From positions 1 through 7,007 of the forward strand of contig JAIRZO010000071.1 in the NCBI GenBank assembly GCA_031267195.1: a DNA stretch of 7,007 nt, in the 5' to 3' direction. The position numbers and the translations under genes were made by a program. Position 1 is the stretch's first letter. Every line of letters begins with the position of its first letter. Shown one piece after another: positions 1 through 5,329 of the stretch. This DNA comes from Holosporaceae bacterium. GTDB taxonomy: Bacteria; Pseudomonadota; Alphaproteobacteria; UBA3830. The notes under the pieces are model-generated. The model was not told the DNA's origin. It searched no databases and saw only the letters and a program-made list of their open reading frames with translations.

Positions 1-957
1 TCACGGCCTTTTGAAGCAACTCGCTTTAGTTTCAAGGATGTGCTATCGCATCTCATGAAAGAATCCAACCTTTTGTTGTCTGGTTCCTGCGATCTTGGTG
101 GAGCGACTGGTTGCCTTGATAAAAGCATGACACCGATTTTAAAGAATAATTTTTCCGGCAACTACATTCACTATGGAATAAGGGAGCACGCCATGGGTGC
201 CATTATGAATGGCATAGTGATCGGAAAGAAAATTCGCTGCTGTGGCGGCACATTCCTGGCCTTTAGCGACTATATGCGTCCAGCAATCCGTATGAGTGCC
301 CTTATGAAGGTACCAACGATATTTGTTTTCAGCCATGATTCCATCGGAGTAGGAGAAGATGGAGCTACTCATCAGCCGGTCGAACAATTAACGTCTCTGC
401 AGGGCATTCCAAACCTGAATGTATTTCGTCCGGCAGATGCGCTAGAAACACTGGAATGCCTAGAATGTGCTCTCCGAAGTGAAGCTCCATCTGCCATAAT
501 TTTAAGTCGACAGGATTTACTGAGCGTTCGATTCAGTGGTGGTGTTAATCTCTGCGAAAATGGTGGATATTTGATATACGAAAACGGAAGTGCCGCTGGC
601 ACAATGGTTACGCTAATCGCAACTGGATCAGAAGTTGGCCTTGCACTGGAGGTAAAAAAAATGCTAGATGATTCTCGAATAACAGCCAACGTCACCAGTA
701 TTCCCTGCTGGAATTTATTCAATAGACAGGATTACGCCTACAAATCTCATGTTTTAGGAAATGGATTACGAATCGGCATCGAAGCATCGAATGGATTCGG
801 ATGGGATCAATATCTGGGACAAAATGGTCTTTTTTTTGGTGTAAATGACTTCGGAAAATCCTGTTCCTGCGCCGATATTTATAAATATTTTAAACTTACA
901 GCAACTAATATATATGGAAACATAATACGTAAGCTAGATGAATTAGATAAATACTAG
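1..957 (+). CDS. tkt: Transketolase, C-terminal part (5'-partial)
   Basis: Transketolase is a thiamine-diphosphate enzyme that moves two-carbon ketol units between sugar phosphates in the cytosolic pentose phosphate pathway. The reading frame is open from base 1, so the gene starts upstream; 318 residues are visible of a usual ~650-670. The pyrimidine-binding domain shows YGIREHAMG, whose Glu (codon 184-186) is the conserved cofactor-activating glutamate. It also shows the substrate/cofactor loop HDSIGVGEDGATHQPVEQ and FRPADALE. The C-terminal domain is present (IATGSEVGLALEV, IEASNGFGWDQY, and a degenerate FG-S motif), so the 3' end looks complete and undamaged. The GTG at 40 and ATG at 55 are internal codons, not starts. 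gap follows after 16 nt, so the two are probably cotranscribed, as in many alphaproteobacteria. Identification is secure; which paralogue it is cannot be judged. Confidence 0.95.
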   Translation, partial: SRPFEATRFSFKDVLSHLMKESNLLLSGSCDLGGATGCLDKSMTPILKNNFSGNYIHYGIREHAMGAIMNGIVIGKKIRCCGGTFLAFSDYMRPAIRMSALMKVPTIFVFSHDSIGVGEDGATHQPVEQLTSLQGIPNLNVFRPADALETLECLECALRSEAPSAIILSRQDLLSVRFSGGVNLCENGGYLIYENGSAAGTMVTLIATGSEVGLALEVKKMLDDSRITANVTSIPCWNLFNRQDYAYKSHVLGNGLRIGIEASNGFGWDQYLGQNGLFFGVNDFGKSCSCADIYKYFKLTATNIYGNIIRKLDELDKY

Positions 958-973
958 AAATTTGTAGGAATCA

Positions 974-1972
974 ATGAAAAAAATCGCTATTAATGGATTT
1001 GGGCGCATCGGCAGATTGGTTTTTCGTGCTTTTTTTGAATCAAATGATAATCCTGACTGGGAAATAGCGGTCATCAATGATTTGCAATCCATAGACACTG
1101 CTATGCATTTGCTGCGCCATGATTCTATACACGGAAGATTCCGCGGAGAAATTATAAAAATATCACCAAATGAACTACTGGTAAACGGAGGCAGAATTTT
1201 ATATTTTTCGGAAAAATCACCGACTGCTCTATCCTTAGATGGTGTAGATTTGGTTTTGGAGTGCACAGGAATTTTCAAGAATCGAAAATCATGCCAGCTA
1301 CACCTGGATGCTGGAGCCAAGAAGGTGCTGATTTCTTCTCCGGCCGACGACGTCGACAAAACGGTGGTGTTTGGAGTAAATTGCGACACACTACAATCCA
1401 CCGACCTAATTATTTCCAACGCCTCCTGTACCACCAATTGTTTAGCTCCCGTCATGGAAGCGATACACAGGGAAATTAGAATTTTGAATGGTTTTGTCAC
1501 CACCATTCATTCCTACACCGGTGATCAAAAATTGGTGGATGCCATCCACAGCGATCCTCGCAGATCGCGAGCCGCAGCACTAAATATGATTCCCACCTCC
1601 ACCGGAGCGACAAAGACGATAGAATTAATTTTTCCAGAATTGAGGGGAAAATTATCTGGATTATCAATTCGGGTTCCAACAGCGAATGTATCGCTGGTGG
1701 ATTGTACGTTTACGCTTGCAAAAAATGTTTCTGTCAATGACATTCACGATGTCATCGAAAAATATAGCTATGGGAGATTGCACAATATTCTCGGATATAC
1801 CGAGGAAAAATTGGTGTCATCTGACTTCAACCATTGTCCCCTCAGCGCGGTTGTGGATTTTTCCCTGACGCAGGTTATATCCGGAAATTTTGCTCACGTT
1901 GTAGCCTGGTATGACAATGAATGGGGCTTTGCCAATCGCATGCTGGATATGGCAAAGAAAATTTTGGGCTGA
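974..1972 (+). CDS. gap: Glyceraldehyde-3-phosphate dehydrogenase, type I
   Basis: This cytosolic enzyme oxidises glyceraldehyde-3-phosphate to 1,3-bisphosphoglycerate with NAD(P), the central step of glycolysis or gluconeogenesis. The 332 residues match the usual family length. An N-terminal Rossmann fold shows INGFGRIGR (6-14) and the acidic cofactor residue in VINDL (33-37). The catalytic cysteine is C152 in SNASCTTNC and the base is H179 in TTIHSYTGDQ. The phosphate-binding motif PTSTGATK lies near 207-214, and the family's C-terminal signature WYDNEWGFANRM near 312-323. The DPRRSRAAA segment around 194-202 resembles the GapB/Calvin-type and alphaproteobacterial forms more than E. coli GapA, so NAD versus NADP preference is left open. 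ATG 974 is preceded by AGGA at 966-969. The usual alphaproteobacterial neighbour pgk does not follow; an IS1 relic does. Confidence 0.97.
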   Translation: MKKIAINGFGRIGRLVFRAFFESNDNPDWEIAVINDLQSIDTAMHLLRHDSIHGRFRGEIIKISPNELLVNGGRILYFSEKSPTALSLDGVDLVLECTGIFKNRKSCQLHLDAGAKKVLISSPADDVDKTVVFGVNCDTLQSTDLIISNASCTTNCLAPVMEAIHREIRILNGFVTTIHSYTGDQKLVDAIHSDPRRSRAAALNMIPTSTGATKTIELIFPELRGKLSGLSIRVPTANVSLVDCTFTLAKNVSVNDIHDVIEKYSYGRLHNILGYTEEKLVSSDFNHCPLSAVVDFSLTQVISGNFAHVVAWYDNEWGFANRMLDMAKKILG

Positions 1973-2004
1973 TGTGTATATTCGATAGACAATTCAGGCA
2001 TGGA

Positions 2005-2032
2005 TTGACAACTGAAGATATGTGACAATGAT
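2005..2032 (+). promoter_or_regulatory. Possible sigma70-type promoter upstream of the IS1 relic
   Basis: A perfect TTGACA (2005-2010) is followed after 16 bp by AATGAT (2027-2032, four of six matches to TATAAT). It lies ~30 bp before the decayed transposase start and could be that element's old promoter. It could also now help transcribe rpmB and folKP, ~560 bp downstream. This is a motif match only. Confidence 0.3.
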
Positions 2033-2063
2033 ATTATTGTTGCTAATTGAATGTGAGGTTTTT

Positions 2064-2575
2064 ATGGAAGGTGGCTTCAAAATAATTGCCCCAGCTAATA
2101 TCTGAAATTTTTAAAAAAAGGTTCTATATCAAACAATAGTGAAATGGATCAGGAAGTTTGGGGATCAGGTGCTAGATTTGCAAAAGAAGAACGAAAAGGT
2201 AGAGGTTTTGGAAGTGGACGAGCTATTGTACCTATGTTAAAAAAAGAGTAATCAGGTCAGAATATGGACTGCTGTTGACAGAAACCGACTGCGTTTTAGT
2301 GCGTTTGAGATAGGGATCAGCGAAGTGAAATTTTAAGGAAGCTGTTGAATAAGTTGGGAGAAAATAACTCTAAAATAGTGTGAACAGATGGTAATCCGGC
2401 CTATCAAAGAAGAACTCTCTTCATACAACATGTTGTAACAAAATCTGAAACATGTCTGGTGGAGGTACTAGGATACTATACGGAGAAAAACTGATCTTGA
2501 AGAAGAGCTTTCTAGAAACTCTTAAATTTTGAGCTTGATATTTTCACGAAATTGAGGTATAGGTATGCTCTATGA
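2064..2575 (+). pseudogene. IS1-family transposase remnant, internally deleted and frameshifted
   Basis: No open frame survives, but translating successive frames recovers collinear pieces of an IS1-family (InsA/InsB-like single-chain) transposase. GAGG (2055-2058) precedes an ATG at 2064. A fragment reading CPS near 2088 recalls the N-terminal zinc finger. VKWIRKFGDQVLDLQKK starts near 2141 and leads into VLEVDEL, which carries the first catalytic Asp. After a frameshift comes KKSNQVRIWTAVDRN, then FSAFEIG. Further on are TDGNPAY with the second Asp, HVVTKSETCLVE, and a C-terminal FTKLRYRYAL ending at TGA 2573-2575. The relic spans 512 bp, against roughly 690 bp expected for an intact gene, so ~180 bp have been lost, mostly between the zinc finger and the helix-turn-helix. 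Terminal inverted repeats were not recognised. The family call rests on remembered motifs; the decayed state is seen directly. Confidence 0.8.
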
Positions 2576-2581
2576 TGAGAT

Positions 2582-2585
2582 GGAG
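2582..2585 (+). promoter_or_regulatory. Ribosome binding site that decides the rpmB start
   Basis: GGAG sits six bases before GTG 2592, which is ideal spacing. It overlaps the in-frame ATG at 2580, so that ATG cannot use it, and the ATG at 2565 has no comparable purine-rich site. This supports GTG 2592 as the L28 start. Confidence 0.65.
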
Positions 2586-2591
2586 TGTGCT

Positions 2592-2897
2592 GTGTCTAAA
2601 GTATGTCAGCTTTCGGGGAAAAAAATACAGTATGGCAACAATGTAAGCCATGCAAATAATAAAACCAAACGGAGATTTATGCCGAATTTGCAGCACGTAT
2701 CGTTCGTGAGTGATGCATTGGGTATGCGTGTCCGGGCGCGTCTATCGACCAGCGCAGTTCGTTCCGTAGAAAAAATTGGCGGCATCGACGCCTACCTTTG
2801 TGACGTGCCGATTGGTGTCTTATCTCCTAGATTCCAGCGACTCAAAAAATTACTCACCACGAAACTTGCATCTCAGAATATGCCGATTAGTTTATAA
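2592..2897 (+). CDS. rpmB: 50S ribosomal protein L28 (bL28)
   Basis: bL28 is a structural protein of the large ribosomal subunit. From GTG 2592 the product is 101 residues, close to alphaproteobacterial L28 (~97-100), and begins MSKVCQLSGKK like its homologues. The family signature GNNVSHANNKTKRRF occupies 15-29, followed by PNLQ (31-34) and a basic body with RVRARLSTSAVRSVEK (46-61) and GGIDAYL. The frame is also open from ATG 2565 and ATG 2580. Those extra residues have no counterpart in L28, and the first ones overlap the tail of the IS1 transposase relic read in another frame, so they are probably not translated. The usual alphaproteobacterial L28 context is replaced here: an IS relic upstream, and folKP only 7 nt downstream, possibly cotranscribed. 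Confidence 0.95.
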   Translation: MSKVCQLSGKKIQYGNNVSHANNKTKRRFMPNLQHVSFVSDALGMRVRARLSTSAVRSVEKIGGIDAYLCDVPIGVLSPRFQRLKKLLTTKLASQNMPISL

Positions 2898-2904
2898 CCA
2901 TTAA

Positions 2905-4140
2905 ATGTGTATGACAGCTGATGACAATGTCCTTTTGTTGTCCGTTGGATCCAATGTCGGCAATCGGTTGGAGCATCTCCGTAACGCGTTGGAGCTTTTG
3001 GGAACGTTCCTGTCTTTTCGATCTATGTCACATGTGATTGAAACGGCCGCTGATTTGCTGCCGGGTTCACCTGTTTCTTGGGATTTACCGTTTCTCAACA
3101 TGGTGGTTGCCGCTGATACACTTATCGATCCGCTTCATCTGCTGAAAATGTTGAAGCAAATTGAGCAAAAACTCGGAAGAGATTTAGATGGGCCTCGCTG
3201 GTCTCCGAGAATCATTGACATAGATATACTTGTTTATGGTCGGCAAAACATCTATACGGATTTATTAACCATTCCCCACCGGGAATTAAAAAATCGTGAT
3301 TTTCTTTTGTTTTTAATGGACGAGATTGGCTATAAAGCAAGTTGTATTCCTGAAATGAATACCAATCACTATACTCCATCGGACAATTTTGTTTTATACC
3401 CTAGATTCGTTGGGATTTTGAACGTTACTCCGGATTCATTTTCCGACGGCGGCGCTTTTCTGGATCCGTCTACAGCTGAAGAGCATGCAAGGGACTTGCT
3501 GCGGGCTGGGGCCTATGGAATAGACATCGGTGCCCAGTCCACTCGTCCAGGATATGTTGAAGTTTCTCCGGCAGAAGAAATTTCTCGACTGGATCCGCTG
3601 CTGGATCGCTGTGGTGATATTGAATGCATCAGCATAGATACATATTTCGATGAGGTTGTGCAGCATGTGCTTAAAAAAACCAATACCAAAGTAAAGTGGA
3701 TTAACGATCAAAGAGCAACATTAAGAGTAGATACATTGAAATTCCTGGCGGATAACAACATTAAGTTGGTTACCATGCTGCAGAACATGGATTTTCCATG
3801 GCTGAAGCAACGAATCAAATATCTGAAAAACCTAGGAATACCCCAGAGCAATATAATTATTGATCCTGGGATTGGGTTTGGCAAATCTCGCCATGATAAT
3901 ATTCGTGTCATAAAAAAATTATCTGATCTGAGAATACTGGGCTGCGAAGTGTTATTGGGAGTATCCAGGAAATCGTTCATAACAGCACACTCCAATGCGT
4001 TGGTGCAGGCACGCGATCTAGAGAGCATTGCGGTGGCATGTTTTGCTCAATTACAGAAGAGCGTAGATTATTTCAGGGTACACAATGTGAGGGATCACAT
4101 GAGATTTTTTGTGACCGAACACTGTCTCACAAATGCCTAG
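2905..4140 (+). CDS. folKP: Bifunctional HPPK-DHPS (folate biosynthesis fusion)
   Basis: The protein carries two consecutive steps of cytosolic folate synthesis. It pyrophosphorylates 6-hydroxymethyl-7,8-dihydropterin, then condenses the product with p-aminobenzoate to dihydropteroate. Residues ~8-145 are HPPK (FolK): SVGSNVGNR (13-21), FLNMVV, then RWSPRIIDIDILVYG (98-112) with the Mg-binding Asp pair, and TIPHRELKNRDF. Residues ~167-398 are DHPS (FolP): GILNVTPDSFSDGG (170-183; N173 binds metal), IDIGAQSTRPG (206-216), SIDTY with D245, WIND with N267, IDPGIGFGK with D320, GVSRKSF with K356, and RVHN with R391/H393. Ligand residues are kept, but the usual INDVSG reads INDQRA and the usual MHMQG-like stretch reads MLQNM. 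The 411-residue fusion resembles Rickettsia and Chlamydia FolKP. The start may be ATG 2905 or ATG 2911; neither has a clear Shine-Dalgarno. Coupling to rpmB is possible. Confidence 0.93.
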   Translation: MCMTADDNVLLLSVGSNVGNRLEHLRNALELLGTFLSFRSMSHVIETAADLLPGSPVSWDLPFLNMVVAADTLIDPLHLLKMLKQIEQKLGRDLDGPRWSPRIIDIDILVYGRQNIYTDLLTIPHRELKNRDFLLFLMDEIGYKASCIPEMNTNHYTPSDNFVLYPRFVGILNVTPDSFSDGGAFLDPSTAEEHARDLLRAGAYGIDIGAQSTRPGYVEVSPAEEISRLDPLLDRCGDIECISIDTYFDEVVQHVLKKTNTKVKWINDQRATLRVDTLKFLADNNIKLVTMLQNMDFPWLKQRIKYLKNLGIPQSNIIIDPGIGFGKSRHDNIRVIKKLSDLRILGCEVLLGVSRKSFITAHSNALVQARDLESIAVACFAQLQKSVDYFRVHNVRDHMRFFVTEHCLTNA

Positions 4141-4171
4141 ATGTAAGGTTCCATATTGTGGGGGGACGGAC

Positions 4172-4420
4172 TTATTTTAATGTCCTAGGATTATTTTTCC
4201 AGGAATTAATGATGAACTCATATGGAGTTAGTCCCTTTAGAGTTTTAAGTCGTTTAGCGAAATTATAAGCATTGACGAAGGCCTTTGGGTGCTCTTGTAA
4301 CTAGTCATGAGGGCAATAGTGATGTCGTTTTACCGTTGCATCTTTGATGGTTTTGTTCATGCGTTCTACCTGTCCATTGGTCCAGGGATGCGCTGGCTGT
4401 GTGAGTCGATGCGTTCCTCG
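4172..4420 (-). pseudogene. IS481-family transposase remnant (C-terminal part)
   Basis: Read on the minus strand from about 4411, the translation gives HRLTQPAHPWTNGQVERMN, the end of an IS481-type rve/DDE integrase core. The Glu in GQVERMN is the third catalytic acid. It continues TIKDATVKRHHY, hits an in-frame TAG, then resumes in the same frame with AFVNAYNFAKRLKTLKGLTP and YEFI before TAA at 4174-4172. The N-terminal helix-turn-helix and the first two catalytic Asp residues are missing and were not found above 4420. It is a dead fragment lying tail-to-tail with folKP, whose stop is at 4140. Weak similarity to the family's C-terminal tail may continue to about 4140, which would bring the element's end up to folKP. 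The family assignment is from motif recognition and is firm; the boundaries are not. Confidence 0.82.
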
Positions 4421-4447
4421 TATACTCTATTAAAAATATATCGATAC

Positions 4448-4476
4448 TTGCAAAAATTCAAAGAAGATCGTATATC
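4448..4476 (+). promoter_or_regulatory. Probable promoter of tRNA-Val
   Basis: TTGCAA (4448-4453, four of six to TTGACA) and TATATC (4471-4476, four of six to TATAAT) are exactly 17 bp apart. The predicted start of transcription is near 4483, about 11 nt before the mature tRNA. The placement supports it, but no experiment is implied. Confidence 0.45.
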
Positions 4477-4493
4477 TTTTGAGGAAATGTATT

Positions 4494-4568
4494 GGGCGTA
4501 TAGCTCAGCGGTAGAGCACTACGTTGACATCGTAGTGGCCGCAGGTTCGATCCCTGCTGCGCCCACCA
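4494..4568 (+). tRNA. tRNA-Val (anticodon GAC)
   Basis: A 75-nt cloverleaf can be folded by eye. The acceptor GGGCGTA (4494-4500) pairs with TGCGCCC (4558-4564), with one G-T pair. The D stem is GCTC/GAGC, the anticodon stem CTACG/CGTAG, and the T stem GCAGG/CCTGC around TTCGATC. The anticodon loop TTGACAT puts GAC at 4526-4528, reading GUC and GUU valine codons. Discriminator A and an encoded CCA (4566-4568) follow. It lies between the IS481 relic and a MITE-like element. Confidence 0.97.
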
Positions 4569-4587
4569 TTATTTGATTCTTTAGCGA

Positions 4588-4748
4588 ATGTGTGCGATAC
4601 TTCGGTACCGAATGGGTGTATTCGTCTGATATATACTCATTCAAAATAAGAAGCTGGATTTTGAAGGCAAAAATTCATCGCAATTACAGCTTTCCAAGTC
4701 CGGAGTCTCATCTTGAATGAGTATATGTTACTATTGGATGTGTGCGAT
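4588..4748 (+). repeat. 11-bp direct repeat flanking the MITE-like element
   Basis: ATGTGTGCGAT occurs at 4588-4598 and again at 4738-4748, bracketing the inverted-repeat element at unequal distances (32 and 11 bp). The coordinates here span both copies. A target-site duplication would abut the element, so this may instead be a binding site or the scar of an older event. Confidence 0.5.
4631..4726. mobile_element. MITE-like inverted-repeat element, 96 bp
   Basis: A perfect 14-bp inverted repeat, ATATACTCATTCAA (4631-4644) and TTGAATGAGTATAT (4713-4726), extends inward to 21 bp with two mismatches (4631-4651 against 4706-4726). Inside it a second pair, AAGCTG (4651-4656) and CAGCTT (4687-4692), continues the symmetry, so a single strand could fold into a long imperfect hairpin. 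There is no coding capacity. Ends reading TA-ACTCATTC and GAATGAGT-TA would suit insertion at a TA dinucleotide, as for IS630/mariner-type MITEs, but the source family is not identified. A large-loop terminator is less likely because no T-tract follows. It lies between tRNA-Val and accB, ~100 bp before the accB start. Confidence 0.6.
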
Positions 4749-4811
4749 GGTTGTGATTTGCATGCTCCCTGGTTTTTATTGTGTAGAGTATGTTGTAATT
4801 ATCGAGCCACT

Positions 4812-4815
4812 GGAG
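4812..4815 (+). promoter_or_regulatory. Ribosome binding site for the TTG start of accB
   Basis: GGAG lies 10 nt before TTG 4826. No in-frame ATG or GTG occurs between the upstream stop (TAA 4796-4798) and the conserved BCCP N-terminal region, so this site decides an unusual TTG start. The spacing is slightly long. Confidence 0.5.
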
Positions 4816-4825
4816 ATTTGAAAAC

Positions 4826-5317
4826 TTGGACCAGGGAGAAGATATCAATGCTACTGCAGTAAGGTCTTTGGCTGAGTTGCTGTCTGAGACCAATTTAACG
4901 GAAATAGAATACCAGACTGGTTCTCTACGCATAAAGGTCGTCCGCACAGTACTGCAGCAAGTTGTTCCTCTAAATACCGTCGTCAATGCCGCTAATGTGG
5001 CCTCCGCTGACGTTGGGAATCGTGGTGGCGGTGCGGCTGTAAATATTAACGTCACTGGTGGATCCGCTGGGCTTGAGAATCATCCTGGAGTGATAGAAGC
5101 CCAGATGGTTGGCACCGTTTATTTGTCTCCGGGGCCCGGAACTGTTCCGTTTGTTACCGTCGGCAACGCTGTGTCACAGGGGGATACGCTGTTCATCATC
5201 GAAGCCATGAAGGTCATGAACATGGTAAAATCTCCACGTTCTGGCACTGTCAGACATATATTTGTAAAGGATTCACAACCGGTTGAGTATGGCGATCCCA
5301 TTATCATAATCGATTAG
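4826..5317 (+). CDS. accB: Biotin carboxyl carrier protein of acetyl-CoA carboxylase (BCCP)
   Basis: BCCP is the biotin-bearing subunit of acetyl-CoA carboxylase. Its biotin shuttles carboxyl groups from biotin carboxylase to the carboxyltransferase, making malonyl-CoA for fatty acid synthesis in the cytosol. The 163 residues fit the family (~150-165). An N-terminal helical segment (9-40, including LAELLSETNLTEIEYQ) is typical of alphaproteobacterial BCCP. A Val/Ala/Gly-rich linker (~45-85) leads to the lipoyl/biotinyl domain (~88-163). This includes the thumb-like VGTVYLSPGPG (95-105) and EAMKVMN with biotinylated K129. The start is TTG, chosen because the helical segment begins right after it and no other start codon fits. 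accC begins 12 nt after the stop, giving the classical accBC operon; aroQ, often upstream in relatives, is absent. TGTAAT (4794-4799) could be a -10 element, but its -35 is poor. Confidence 0.95.
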   Translation: MDQGEDINATAVRSLAELLSETNLTEIEYQTGSLRIKVVRTVLQQVVPLNTVVNAANVASADVGNRGGGAAVNINVTGGSAGLENHPGVIEAQMVGTVYLSPGPGTVPFVTVGNAVSQGDTLFIIEAMKVMNMVKSPRSGTVRHIFVKDSQPVEYGDPIIIID

Positions 5318-5329
5318 CAACAAAAAATA

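Noticed and set aside
943..1506. A 187-codon minus-strand open frame opposite the start of gap
   Set aside because: It is antisense to conserved GAPDH coding sequence and resembles no known family; a shadow frame.
1991..2008. Small inverted repeat CAATTC/GGATTG after gap as a terminator
   Set aside because: A six-pair stem including a wobble, with no following T-tract; too weak to call.
2275..2280. Perfect TTGACA inside the IS1 relic as a -35 for rpmB
   Set aside because: No acceptable -10 hexamer at 16-18 bp spacing, and the bases are accounted for by transposase codons (VDR).
4038..4268. Plus-strand open frame across the folKP end and the IS481 relic
   Set aside because: It overlaps folKP in another frame and then the antisense of a transposase; no protein features.
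4307..4576. Plus-strand open frame running into tRNA-Val
   Set aside because: It is the antisense of the IS481 fragment followed by translation through the tRNA gene; not a gene.
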